Assembly: GCA_038373885.1 (NCBI GenBank)
Contig: JAWZYV010014435.1
Location: forward strand, 1-64,000
Direction: 5' to 3'
DNA: 64,000 nt
Source: Cheiracanthium punctorium
Taxonomy: Eukaryota > Arthropoda > Arachnida > Araneae > Cheiracanthiidae
The translations under genes and the position numbers were made by a program. Each line of letters starts with the position of its first letter. Position 1 is the first letter of the stretch. Shown here in pieces: positions 32,601 to 44,061 of the stretch. The notes below the pieces were generated by a model, which worked only from the letters and a program-made list of their open reading frames with translations, did not search any database and had not been told where the DNA came from.

Positions 32601-35453
32601 AAATCTATTGAAAATGAAAAGAAATTCTTATAGATATTCATCAGATTTTTTAATTTTATGTACATTACTTTTCACAATTTCTCCTCATAGTTATAGATTC
32701 CTCAGAAGTAGTGCTTTTCTGATTTTGCCTCATCCAAATACATCAAAATTACTGTGTTCAAAATTAAATGTAAATCCTAAAAATGATTTGAATATAAAAT
32801 ACATCCGAGATAAATCAGTATATTTGCAAGAAAGTGACAAAAAAGTTGGGTTATTATTGGATGAAATCTACTTAAAACCGTTTTTAGATTTTAAAGGGGG
32901 AGATATTTTGGGTGTAGCTGTAAATACAGAAAATGCAGCTACTACTGCGTTTGTTTTCATGATACAAAGCATAACTTCAAAATACAAAGATGTTATCAAT
33001 ATTTTACCAGTTCAAAAAATAGACGCCGAATTTCTGTATTCATCAATATTAAAATTAATTACTGAATTGGAAAAATTAGGTTTTACTGTAGTATGCATTT
33101 CCAGTGACAATAATTCTATAAATAGGCGTGCCATGTCTTTTTTTGCCAATCCTCCTAAGCAAACTTTTGTTTATCAACATCCTTCTGATCCTAACCGTCC
33201 ACTTTTTTATGTAAGGGATGTAGTTCATTTATTTAAATGTGTACGAAATAATTGGTTAAATCAGAAGAATGCTGACAAATGTTTGTATTACCCACAATTT
33301 AATTTTGATGGAGAAAATACATCTAACTCTGTGAAAACTGCATCATTTAATACTCTTAAAACTATATATGAAATAGAAAGCAATGAAATCGTTAAGCTCT
33401 GTTATACCTTGACTCAGAAAGCTCTGTCTCCCTCCAATTTTGAAAGACAGAATGTTAAGCTAGTCCTACAAATTTTTAATTCGCATGTCATAGAAGGACT
33501 ACTTGATGCAGGTCCTAAATATAATTTATCCCATTTTGAAGACACTGCTGATTTTTTGAAAATAATTTTAACGTGGTGGGAAATTATGAATGTGAAGTCT
33601 GTTTTTAAAGGCCAACACAAAAGAAATGTTTTTCAAACACCTTTTGTGTTTGATGAAACCGATCCCAAATGTAAATTTTTATATTCATTTCTTGATTGGC
33701 TTGATCAGTGGAAAAATTACAATTTTGACAACGGAAATTTAACCAACGAAACTCATGTAGCTCTTTGGCAGACAACTTATGCAATTTTAGAAATAGAAAG
33801 ATATTGCAATGAGTAACTAAAATTAAATTATATATTGACTGGCAAATTTCAAACTGATCCTTTAGAAAATCGTTTTGGTCAATATAGACAACTTGCTGGA
33901 GGACATTATAATATTTCTTTACCTCAGCTTTTGGAAGTGGAAAATAAGTTGAGAGTTCAAAATGTATTACCTTTGAAGTTAAACTCGAATCAATTTGGTT
34001 CAATTCCAATAGACTCTGAAGTGCGTAATTCTGAAAATTTACCACTTGATTTAAGCCTTCCCCAAAATCACATAGTGTTTCTTTTAAAAAAATTTAATTT
34101 TTCATTGGATGATGAGGACATATTATCGATAATTGATATTGAAAATGTTTTAGCCTATATTGCTGGGTATTGTATTCATTCCTGTATTAATCGAATAAAA
34201 TGCAATGTATGTAAAAAGAAATTAACTTTACCCAAAGATATTCCACCTACGTCTTGCCAACTCATTGAAAATTTAGACCGAGGTGGTTTAAAATATCCTA
34301 AAAATTCGGTTGTTGACATTATAACAACTTCCTACCTTGTCGTTTCTAAACTTATATCAAAAGAGTATGAAACTGAATTTTTAAAGTGTCAAAATCATAG
34401 AGCTGTAGCTTATTCTTTAATAAAACATTTTTTAGTTTTAGAAGAGAAAAGTTTAGATCTTGATGACTGCGAAAATGGCCATTCAAGTTCTCTCTTTCAA
34501 AAATATTTAATATATTCCTGTATAAACATATTTTTAAAAAATTATGTAAAAAATGCTAACAATAAGTTAGCTGAATCTTCTGGTAAGAAACGAAAATTAA
34601 AAACTTTAACCAATTCACAATTAGATTCTACAGATGGAATTTTAAATCCTAAGCCAAAAAAAGATTCTAGCGAGGAATTAAAATCAAAAAGACAATGTTC
34701 CCAAAAAACCTGTGCTTAAAAAATCAAAGGTAACTAAAACTGTATCCAAAAAATGTTTCACGTCTAAAGATGAAAATAAGCCAGTCAACTTAACAGTTAA
34801 GAAAAGTAAATATGTGAAATCTTAAAATAAATCTTTGGTAAATATTTCAAAGCTAATATACTCTAAAATAAGCTACATCATATTTTTGTCATCTATATAT
34901 GAAAAGTGTATATGAAAAGTGTATATATGAAAAGTGTATTTTTAAAAGATGAATTTCAAATTGCTCCTTATGTTAAAAAAAAATATTACCTATACCAATG
35001 TTAACTTTCTCTTGAATGGCCATTTTCTCAGTCATCAAGATCTAAACTTTTCTCTTCTAAAATTTACCTATACTAATGTTAAATGTCAGATTCTTATAAA
35101 TACATTTGTCAAAATAATTTTTTTCTATGTAAGTTTAATTTTAATGGCCGTTTTAATTTTAATGGATTTTTTATTGGACTGTACAATATTTACTTGCATA
35201 AGTATGTATCTGGATATGCTAACTAAAATCTTTATAAATGGTTGATAATCTTTCTTTCTTATTTCTGAAATAAAAGAGGAAATTTTTCTTTAAAATTTCA
35301 TTCAATCTAAATAAATTGTACCATGTAACCTATTCCTAATATACAATTTGCTATTGGTTTTGAATCTTAAACCTAATAGCATTTACAATACAATAACTTA
35401 AATATAAAACTTAAAAACTTAAAAAGAAAAGAAAAAGAAAAAGTTGAGAGACA

Positions 35454-35485
<32 letters not shown>

Positions 35486-35926
35486 GCTAAATCGCTTCTC
35501 ATAATTTTAATACTTGAATAACAATTTATCAGGCACTACACTGGTAAATTTAAAAGATTTATTTGTAAAGTCCCTTTATAAATTATAAATATATCCATTA
35601 AATTAATAGATTTTATAGTTACTTTTAAAAGTGAAAAGAGTAATATTGCATTTTCACCTAAGGAAGAGAAGAATGATCAAATTTTACCAAGTACTTATAA
35701 TTCAATATTAAAATAAAAACACAGTTTTTTTTTTCAAGATAAAAAAATATCAAGTCAATATTTAATTCAGTAATGCATGCATATTGCAATTTTAAAATGT
35801 GTACCAAAAATTAAGTGTTAAAAAATCATAGTGGGAAGGATTAAAGACTGAGAACAGAAGAAAATAGTGGCCTTCACCGTGTGACGTCAAAAACCTGTCG
35901 TGCGGCTTCCTGCTATAGGGGGTGTT
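29670..35926 (+). mobile_element. Complete P-like transposon
   Basis: 6.26 kb. The left end is CAACACCCCTATAGCAGG (29670 on) and the right end is the inverse, CCTGCTATAGGGGGTGTT (35909-35926), with one extra base in the right C/G run and subterminal similarity further in, including tgacgtcaca on both sides. An 8-bp TSD is the P-superfamily hallmark. About 1.5 kb of non-coding sequence precedes the THAP exon and about 1.1 kb follows the gene. It inserted into ORF2 of copy E. Confidence 0.92.
31171..34719 (+). pseudogene. THAP-domain P-like transposase, one in-frame stop
   Basis: Exon 1 (31171-31323) encodes the first half of a THAP finger (CCVLNC, VYRFPRDSELLKKWLSAIP). A 609-bp intron with an agg/gtaaat donor and ttttag acceptor leads to exon 2 at 31933 (VCQLHFDD, then AVPCKF). 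The RNase-H-like core includes LLLDEIYLKPF near 32850 and ISSDNNSINRRAM near 33105, candidate catalytic Asp sites, and VVHLFKCVRNNWLNQK. A single TAA at 33814-33816 lies in the same frame as the DPLENRFGQYRQLAGG box and the IAGYC box that follow; about 979 codons in all. A basic tail continues in the next frame to 34824, hinting at a late frameshift. Human THAP9 and Drosophila P transposase share this plan. Confidence 0.88.
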
Positions 35927-35934
35927 GGTTATAA

Positions 35935-36008
35935 TCATAAATTAGGGTTTTGAGGTCATCAATTTTATTGTGAAACCCGTGGCAGTTCCAAGAAACCAGC
36001 AGAGCCAT
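35935..36008 (-). pseudogene. Copy E ORF2, first codons
   Basis: ATG at 36008 lies two bases after the ORF1 stop (TGATCATGG). The reading runs to 35935 and then meets the P-like insertion; it continues at 29669. Confidence 0.8.
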
Positions 36009-36010
36009 GA

Positions 36011-37217
36011 TCAAGTGATGTTAGGGATGATTGAGAGCTTGCTTTTAGTCCCCGTAGGTGTAAGTGGGGTACTAGGGATGTCATCATCATCCATGATATT
36101 GTCTGAAATGTCAGAGTCGGTAGGATCTAAATGCAATATTGAATCGTCAATGGGTTTTTGTGGAAGGATGTTTTTAAGTCTGGACTTACTGTATTTTGCC
36201 TTATAGGCAGCAGATTTTTTGATTATAGGTCTATTTTGAGTGGAGTTGTTGCTTTGAGACTTCTTCTTGGATGTCCTTTTTTGTAGAGCAATGGAAGAAT
36301 TATTTTGGTTAGAGGTTAAGTGTTTAGTTTTAGTAGTGGAAGTAGGTATAGAGACAGGCACAGATGTTGGTGGCTCGGTTTGTGTGGCAATTGATTTAAC
36401 AGATTTGACTGCTTCAGAGTAAGACTGACCGGGTTTGGGGGTACGGGAGTTGAGCACTTTACGGGCTTCTGGATAAGACAGTCCTTGTGTGGCACGCAAG
36501 GACTGGATTTCTTTTTCATACGACCATTTCGGGCATGAGCAGGAATATGAAGGATGATCTTGTTTGCAGTTCACACATTTGGGTGGATTAGAGCAGGTGT
36601 CACTGTCGTGGCCGGAGATCCCACAATGAGCACAGGTTGGGGAACCACGACAGGATTGTTTGTTATGGCCGAACTTTTGACATTGAAAGCACCGAGTAGG
36701 ATTAGGTATGTATGGCCTAACAGCACATGTATCCTGCTTTGATATGGGAAGGAAGTTTAGGTGATTGGAAAGTCAGAATTATATGTTTGGTGTCCAGTGT
36801 TTGGTTATTGCGTCGGATAGAGATTCTGCGAACTGCACAAACATTTTGGGAATTCAGATTTTCAAGGATTTCAGCCTCGGAGCAGTGTAATAGGTCAGGT
36901 TCGGATATGACGCCTCTTGATGAATTAAGTATCCTATGGGGTGATACAGTGACAGGTTTTAGGCTGATAGTTTTTAATTGCATAATATTGTTTGCCTGTT
37001 TGTTATTTGTTACTTCTATTAAGATGTCGCCAGAGCGTATTTTTTTAATTTTTGCAACTTCTCCAACATTAGCAAGTATGGTTTTATGGATTAGAAACGG
37101 GGATGTTTGGTTAAAGTTTCCGTCCTGACATTTTACGAGAAAGAATTTTGCAGTAATAGCTCCCTCAGTGAGAGAGTTCGGAACGTTGACGTTAGATAAG
37201 GAAAGTGTCGAATCCAT
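36011..37217 (-). pseudogene. Copy E ORF1, frameshifted gag
   Basis: ATG at 37217 (MDSTLSLSN) and open through the N-terminal region to 36717. A frameshift and short deletion near 36720 separate it from the zinc-knuckle part, where one knuckle has changed (gene near 36625 reads CAHCGISGHDSDTC). The C-terminal Lys/Ser-rich and acidic tail is open to 36011. Confidence 0.85.
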
Positions 37218-37752
37218 ATTGGGGATTGGACATTCGGACCCGACCGCACCACCCACCACGGAGCCCAACAAGGGGATGCATGTACATGCACCAGTGCTAG
37301 TCGGGTCTATACGCTCACAGTACATCCCTTAAGCAACATCCACCCTTAACGATGTGTCCAGTAGATGTCCGTTTGCTTGAACCCTAGCAGTTGGCTGAAC
37401 CAGTACCACCAGCCGATTGATACACAGGGGAACGCTGTGTACCTCCCGTTTACCCGAAGCCGAGGCCAAAGCAATGTGTTGGAGAAAAGACCCCTCAATT
37501 ACCAGGATCCCCATTTCCGGGGACACGGGTCTCCACGCACGGCAAACACGTGGGCAGTTTAACTGCCAATAGAAGCTGGCGGCACAGAGCGACCGCAGCT
37601 TCTAAAGGGGGGCCCTCACCTCCAAGGAGGAAACTACACTGAGGGAGAAAGCAAAGTAGAGAGGAGGGTAAACAAAAGAGGAGTGAAGGATCGCTGGGGC
37701 CCCGGGATTGCGACACCCGTGAAAACCTAAAGAAGGTCTTCCCCCTGAGGGG
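37218..37752 (-). promoter_or_regulatory. 5' leader of copy E
   Basis: Same conserved leader as in B, C and D, ending at ctgagggg (37745-37752). Followed by atattaa, which matches the other flank of E at 20370-20376. Confidence 0.7.
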
Positions 37753-38209
37753 ATATTAAACCTTTATTTTATGCAAATGTTGCATACTTTTTATTCTGTA
37801 ACTGTAAAATTAACCTGTTTTATATGTTATATAAAGTGTCTGCTTTATGAGAAAAGCACACAGGCCAGGCTGCTGATACAGCTAGAAGGTTGCCCTAGTC
37901 ATGGGAAGGGCATGATATATTTCTGCCAGATATTTTATAAAAGGCAGGCATTGGAACTGAAAATTTTTCCATTTAATTTATTGCAGATGGCCTGGTTTAT
38001 CTTAAAATCTGAAATTGTTTCTAAAATTTTTTTTTAAGTGTTCTTTTTATGCAATATTTAAATAAAATTTCAGTAAAAAAAATATATAAGGTGTCATCAA
38101 TTTTAAAGCCTTCACCTCCAGTGGTACAATTCAAACTGTGGGTCATTTTTATGACATACGATACGTGAAATTTCATCCACGGACTCAACACTCACATCAC
38201 GTAATAACT

Positions 38210-38731
38210 GAAAAGGTGAAAAAATGATATTTGGTGAAATGATAGGTGGTCACTCACCTTAAACTATTAGCATCTAATTTTAAAAAATCGATCAGATTTC
38301 GAGATTTTGCGAAAATTGTTTAAAACTGGGTGAATCTTTGTTCCCGCATTACGTAATGATGACTAAAGTGAATGATATGAAATTTGGTCACATGATAGAT
38401 GGTTGCTCAACATAATTTACAGGTGTCCAATTTTTTAAACATTTTTATTAGATTTTGAGATTTTGTGAAAATTCTCTCAAAATACGTTTATATTTCTTCA
38501 AACATCACGTAATATCGACTAATACGAATGATATGAAATTTAGTGATATGATAGGTAGTTGCTAATCTTAAATTATATGCGTTGAAATTTTAAAATATTT
38601 TGATTACATTTTGAGATTTTGCGAAAATCGTTTTAAAATGCTGAAATTTTATACAATGCTGACGAAAGTTCTTACTTTTTAGGAATTTGCATTCACTAAC
38701 CCGTCATGGACGGGTACTTCAGCTAGTTATT
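38210..38731 (+). mobile_element. Helitron-like 3' end with diverged internal repeats
   Basis: The segment ends in a perfect 7-bp stem with a 3-base loop (acccgtc atg gacgggt, 38699-38715), followed after 7 bases by CTAG and then T, the hairpin plus CTRR-T pattern of Helitron 3' ends. Upstream are three diverged copies of a roughly 150-bp unit (each with gatatgaaatttgg-like and gagattttgcgaaaat-like motifs, 38225-38640). No Rep/helicase, so it would be non-autonomous. The 5' end was not located. Confidence 0.5.
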
Positions 38732-38817
38732 AACTAATTTCAAAAAAATTTCCATATTATTTGGAAGCATGGATTATTGACGCTTCTTTTGTTTTCAGCA
38801 GCTATACACCTAACTGC

Positions 38818-40182
38818 TTTAGGGCTTTTCCGAAACTGAGTGATTAGGACTAATTGGTACTGATCCAGGCCACCGGCCCCACCCACCTCATGATATTTTA
38901 CCACAAGATAGCAACTTCTCACACTGGAGATAAAGCAATTCCCTAAAATTCAGCTTTATAAAAAGTGTAGTTGTAAAAATTACGAAAAATATTTACTACT
39001 CTATATACGATTGGAGAAAAGTAAATTAAAGTTAATAGTAATTACATCAATTTTGAGTACATAGCGAATATAAAAAATTTTTGTGTGGAAGGGTCTAATT
39101 TTAATGAAAAAGCTTATTTGACCTAAACAAGTTGTATATTGAAACAAAATTTTATCCTGAATAAATGTATTAGTTTTAGTTTGAGTTAATTTTTAAAAAA
39201 AGCTTATTTTACCTATGCAAAATGCATAATAAAACAAAATGTTACACTTTACGATTTTTTAAAATTTAAATTTTTATTTTCTGTGGGTTGGAGAATCAGC
39301 ACTGTTTTCATATGTATTGTAAAATACTACCTGAATCAAAATTTGACCTTGTGGATAGCACTGAAAGATGAGTTTGGGGAAACTCTGGGCAGGTTTTTGG
39401 GGATGAGGGGGTGGTGGAAGGAAAGGATGATAACAAAGCATTATTGTATACAAGAATGATAAAAACTTGTATGATGAAACCTAACGGCAAAGCCCTAAAT
39501 TTGCAAAAAATATTTATTTTTTCGAAAATTGTTAATTTTTGCGATAAACTCTTCTTAGGTCGTCTCAGCGCCCCCTTTACCTTGGCTACTATTTTACAAT
39601 ATTTGCCAGGCGTTTTCTAACTATACTCGAAATATATCTATAATAAATTGTAGCGTTTTAGCACCAAATTTAGCCATCAATTATCAAAAATTTCAAACCT
39701 TGTGAGACTTTTACCATTTTATTAACGCCCCCACCCATCTCCTCATTATCTGGCTAACACATTTGAAAATATGTTCACCGTGACAGTTCATATCTACTAA
39801 ACTTGTCAACAAGATCACGTGGACAAAAATCTCATACTGAGCGAAATAGCACCCTAGTGCAAAAAAATATCTCAAGGTAGAAGTCTTACCACTGGATGAT
39901 TACTCGTTTTCAAAATTACAAATACTGACCACACTGAAATTGGATTTTAAGGGAGCACCAATGTAGGAGCATTTTATTCCAGAGTGTATTACGCTGCGTC
40001 ATCTAAAAACATGCCATTGACTGACTGACTGAAGATCGGTCTCTAGTGGTGCTCCATAGCGGGAATCGCTTATCTCCAGTGTGAGAAGTTGCTATCTTGT
40101 AAAATATCACGAGGTGGGTGGGGCCGGTAGCCCGGATCAGTACCAATCAGTTCTAATCAGTCAGTTACGCCAAAGCCCTAAA
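38818..40182. mobile_element. Element with ~125-bp terminal inverted repeats
   Basis: 38818-38945 and 40053-40182 are imperfect inverted copies sharing tttagggctttt/gccctaaa ends, the gattggtactgatcc segment and a long block around ggccccacccacctc and cttctcacactggag. No coding capacity inside. The right end overlaps a sequence that is also repeated at 39485, so the exact outer border is uncertain. Confidence 0.6.
39485..39600. repeat. Direct repeat shared with 40165-40650
   Basis: ccctaaatttgcaaaaa, then tgcgataaactcttctt, then gcgccccctttacctt occur in the same order here and again at 40175-40650, where the second copy is interrupted by non-LTR tail G. Function unknown. Confidence 0.65.
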
Positions 40183-40218
40183 TTTGCAAAAACATTGTAG
40201 CGGTGCCTTTTAGCAGGG

Positions 40219-40516
40219 ATGGTTGGTTGGTTGGTTGGTTGGTTCGGGTTTATTGGCACAAGGTCCAAAAAGGACATGCTGCGCCAGACAAGAAGTTAAA
40301 ATCATATCATGATGTATTCAGATAAAAGGTACCACTAAATCTAATAAAATCTAATTGTAAAGACTAAAAAGGTAAAAAGTAAAATTCAAAAAGTGTTAAA
40401 AGCAGATAAAAAGTGAAACAAAGACATCTGGATGGGGGGGCCATCCAGATACAATTCAGACAAGTGAAGACACTTCACACCGAGAAAAGAATGTTAGCCC
40501 GTTGAAGGAATAAAAA
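40219..40516 (-). mobile_element. 5'-truncated I-type tail, copy G
   Basis: Only the last 0.3 kb of the element: GGTT-type tail (40220-40240), AATAAA complement, the shared hairpin segment and the last few ORF2 codons. Flanks cttttagcaggg (40207-40218) and cttttagcgggg (40517-40528) form a 12-bp TSD with one mismatch. Typical of abortive target-primed reverse transcription. Confidence 0.75.
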
Positions 40517-40649
40517 CTTTTAGCGGGGGAAAGCTCTTTCCTAGATGTATACAATATAAACTTAAACAAAAAGTTTTTTTTTTTTTTCCGAAAAATGTTC
40601 ATTTTTGCGATAAACTCTTCTTCGGTCGTCTTGGCGCCCCCTTTACCTT

Positions 40650-41095
40650 AGCGCCTTAGTGCGGTGCACAACCTGCACACCCACTAGCGACGGGACTGAT
40701 GCAGCATATTTATTAGACCCCCGATATTTTGGAAACGATCTGAACGATGAAGATTTTAAGTCCGGGGTAGATTTCATTTCAAGCTTTCCATTCAATATAC
40801 CAACTGCAAATATTTTAGCAAATTTTGCAAAATTCAAATCTCGCGATTCTGTATATAGCAATAATTCTGTGTGGGAAAGTGCTCAATTCGTTACACCTCT
40901 TGTATGGTAAAAAGGATTTTTTTAAGGGCCAGTACTTGGCCTCTGTTGCTTTACGATTGTTTAGTATACCCCCTTCTTCTGCTGCATGTGAAAGGATTTT
41001 TTTTTGCCTTTACACGCACTCATACTTCCACACACAACAGACTTAGCAATGAAAGAGTCTCAAAACTTGTGTCAGTAATAGTCCGGTCAAATTAG
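40650..41095 (+). pseudogene. hAT transposase, C-terminal dimerisation region
   Basis: AAYLLDPRYFG and FKSRDSVYSNNSVWESAQ, then in shifted frames PSSAACERIF and RLSNERVSKLVSV, the conserved C-terminal hAT box. Homopolymer runs (T8 at about 40993) cause frameshifts. It could be the far end of the hAT whose BED finger lies at 19633, with copy E and other insertions between; orientation and order fit, but this is inference. Confidence 0.65.
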
Positions 41096-41439
41096 ACAAA
41101 AAAATAGGAGTGAAGGTACAAACATTCACACCCAGCTCTAAGTTGGTAGGATTTGTTCAAAACACCATCCTAAATGAAATCTAAAAAGTTCTCATCGATC
41201 CGGTACATGGAAAAAAATTTACTCTGGGTCAAAGGTCACAAAAACGGGTTTTTTGCGATTTTCAGCAAAATGGTAAGTTTTATCATAAAATTAGTTCAGA
41301 CAAAAATTGTAGATCAGATAATTATCTATAAATAATGTCTAAATACTTTGTTTCCTAAGAGCCACCGTTGCTGAGATATAACGATTCAAAAGTTGGAAAA
41401 GTAGTAATTAAAATGTTTGAAAAACAAGATTTAGTCCAA

Positions 41440-41963
41440 TGTGCTGAAGATTTTAAAAAGAGTAATTCAACTCCAACAAGAAGTTATCACCAACGGAATT
41501 TGCTTTCTTCTCTGTATGTGTGGAGCTTCTAAAAAAACTACGTGTTTAGATAAGTTTCGATATGCATGTTTCGTTAAAAATACTCGAAATAAAAAACAAG
41601 TGCAATTAGCTTGTCGTCTTCTAATCTCAGCGGCTGCTCATCAACATCTTTTACAGGTATATTACCAAGTTCAAGTGTGGCTTGGTTATCAGCTAGACCC
41701 CAAAAGACTGGGGTTGGAAGTTGGTCGACAATGCATTAGAACCAGTTCAGACTTTACTCCCACCAGCGCCGGAACAACTGCTAAACACAATTTTTTGCAA
41801 CTGTAAAAAAGGATGTAGTGCTAAATGTGGTTGCAAAAAAAGTTGGACTGTTTTGTTCTCTAGCATGTACAAATTGTCAAGGCTGGTCGTGCACCAATGT
41901 TGAATCACTAACAGTTGAGAATTCGTTTGATACCGACAGGGCTGCAACTAAAGTTTATGACAC
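41440..41963 (+). pseudogene. Cysteine-rich CXC-domain protein remnant
   Basis: Pieces in three frames: KKTTCLDKFRYACFVKNT, AAAHQHLLQVYYQVQVWLG, then PPAPEQLLNTIFCNCKKGC and SAKCGCKK and CSLACTNCQGWSC. The Cys spacing is like the tesmin/TSO1 CXC fold. Arthropod proteins with this layout are uncharacterised as far as I know. Frameshifts near 41700 and 41838 disable it. It lies directly upstream of the Polinton polymerase on the same strand and might belong to that element. Confidence 0.5.
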
Positions 41964-41974
41964 ATAGGGTAAAC

Positions 41975-44017
41975 TTTAATTATGGTGAAGGTGATTTTCT
42001 AGATAAGCTGATATCCACACGTCTAATGGCTGTATCGGATTTGACTGTAGAGATAGTACTCTCGGTGATTGTGAAGACTTCACGGTCTGAAGAGGAGATT
42101 AAGCTGGATGAAGGTTTTACAATAGACATAATCACTGTTCGCCGAGATTCTGGGGTTGGAAGGTGCAAAGTATCCAACATCTGATTTGATCGTATGAACA
42201 AAAGAATAATTGTGTCAGTTCCTTATGATTCGGAGGAACTGTGCTGTGCAAAAGCAACTGATTGCTGTAGCTCATTTGGAAATAATACCAGCGATATTAC
42301 TTAATTGAGATATCGACGCCAACCTGCTTTGATAAACAGAGCCAAAAAGCTTCACGAAGATGCAGGAATTCCACTGGGCCCTTGAACTTAGAATCACATT
42401 TCAAAATTTGAGTCTTATGCTGATGTGCAAATTGCAATAGTCTCTTTGGAAAACACAAACGAGGTAAGTGTGTCAATATTAATTATAACTGATTATTTTT
42501 ATTTTATTTTTAGTATAAAATGGGTAATTTATAAATTAATTATTTTATGTCTTCGGGTTACTTATAAAGGCTCTGATAGAACCCGACGTATCAATTTATG
42601 GTTGCATGATGGGCATTACGATGTTATTAAAAGCATGAAAGCATTCTACGCCAGCAACTTTTACTGTGATAATTGTGGCAAGCCGTATTCAAAGCTAGAT
42701 GATCATAAGTGTCCAGAAGCATGCTACATATGCAGGGATAAATCATGCCTCGAAGGAGCAGCAATACGATGCAGTGATTGTGATCATCTTTGCCGATCCC
42801 CTGAATGCTTTACTCGGCATAAAACTACATCGGGAAAACAAGAGTTATCCATGTGCGACCACATAAGTAAATTTTTCATATTTTATCGGTAAATGAAAGT
42901 TCTTAACCTATTTATTTACACTACCTTTTACATTTTTTATATAGGTTTATCGGAGAGGAAAATGTACAAAAATTTTAAAAAGGAGAGATTGTCTCAAATC
43001 CCTGCACATATGTGGAACTGTGAGATGTGCATCATGCAGACAATTTGTGAACGCAATGAAACATTATTGTTTTTTACGTGCTGTAACAGCAAAGGACTCG
43101 TCAGAAAAACTGATATTCTTCGACTTCGAGACTGATCAGTCATCTGTTCAGCATCGTAAACTTTGCCGTTGCACAATATGACACAGGAAGTGAAAAGGTT
43201 TTTGCTGGCTATAATGCCTTACAGGAAGTTTGCTTGTGGCTTTTTACGCTCTCTCATAAAGGTTTTACTGCGATCGCCCATATTATGAAGGGGTAATAAT
43301 ACATTTTAAACATTATTTAACACAGTGGCGGATCCAGAAATTTTTTTTGGGAGGGGCTAAATTTTTTAAAAAGCTTATTTCACCCAATTAAAATGTACTA
43401 TAAATCAAAATTTTAGTCTAAACCAATGTATTAGGCTTTTGGGAGGGGCTAAGTAATAAAATATGATCATTTTAGCTATTTAAAGTGTATAACAAAGTAG
43501 AGTGTTACCCTTGAGCAATCTCTTTTGGGGGGGGGGGGCTGATGCCCCCTAGCCCCTCCCCTGGATCCGCTACTGATTTAACATAATGGTTACAAGGTTA
43601 TGTTTAACAAAGTATTGTACTTAAAGTTTTGTTTATTTTATATATTTTTTCTTACAGTTTTGATGGTCAGTTTGTATTATCATGATTGATTATCAGGGAA
43701 ATTCCCCCGAAATAATTCCTTGTGGATCCAAAGTTATGTGCATAACTTTGAAAAGCCTGGGTATTAAAATAATTGATTATTTCAATTTTCTACCAATGCC
43801 TTTGTCAAAGTTACCTGGATGCTTTGGATTTAATGAGTTAAAGAAGGGACATTTTTAATACCCGAGGAAATCAAAATTACATAGAGCAATTGCCAGATGT
43901 AACATTTTATGGTCGTAATGCTATGCCTTGCTCTGCACGGAAGTCATTTTTGGATTGGCAGAAATTGCATGAAAATGATGAATTTGATTTAAAAAAAGAA
44001 ATGCTGGAATATTGCAG
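41975..44017 (+). pseudogene. Maverick/Polinton DNA polymerase B, 5' half
   Basis: N-terminal region (STRLMAVSDLTVEIVLSV, KLDEGFTIDIITV), then a zinc-ribbon-like Cys cluster (FYCDNCGKPYSK, CYICRDKSCLEG, IRCSDCDHLC) at about 42650-42800. The 3'-5' exonuclease begins with the acidic FFDFETD box near 43115 and continues across an intron (43293-43657) into FDGQFVLS, then SLGIKIIDYFNFLPM. Premature stops are present near 42182, 42303 and 42385. The exon stops at 44017 at a gtaata donor; the next exon is at 54954, past the Jockey element. Protein-primed polymerases of this type copy Polinton DNA. Confidence 0.78.
43323..43575. mobile_element. 253-bp hAT-type MITE in a polymerase intron
   Basis: Ends CAGTGGCGGATCCAG and CTGGATCCGCTACTG are inverted; flanks atttaaca at 43315-43322 and 43576-43583 are an exact 8-bp TSD. 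Subterminal C/G-rich blocks. Without it the intron would be about 104 bp. Degraded kin lie near 39080-39250 and at 62110. Confidence 0.88.
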
Positions 44018-44061
44018 GTAATATTTTTTATTTAAAGTATATTGCGCGTGCATAATGAACA

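Larger units (their letters stand above)
20377..37752 (-). mobile_element. I-type non-LTR copy E, split by copy D and a P-like element
   Basis: Three minus-strand blocks, 20377-23036, 28745-29669 and 35935-37752, add up to about 5.4 kb and read as one element from leader to tail once the two nested insertions are ignored. The tail is a ggttggttgggg repeat at 20377. Flanks carry atattaa (20370-20376 and 37753-37759), a short TSD. E lacks about 320 bp in the linker/RT region near 22838 compared with D. It landed in the hAT remnant. Confidence 0.85.

Noticed and set aside
29670..35926. Reading the P-like insertion as part of non-LTR copy E
   Set aside because: The inverted ends and the 8-bp duplication, confirmed by the uninterrupted copy A, show it is a separate element.
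38210..38650. CRISPR-like array in the three repeated units
   Set aside because: Units are about 150 bp, diverged and without short regular spacers, in a eukaryotic context.
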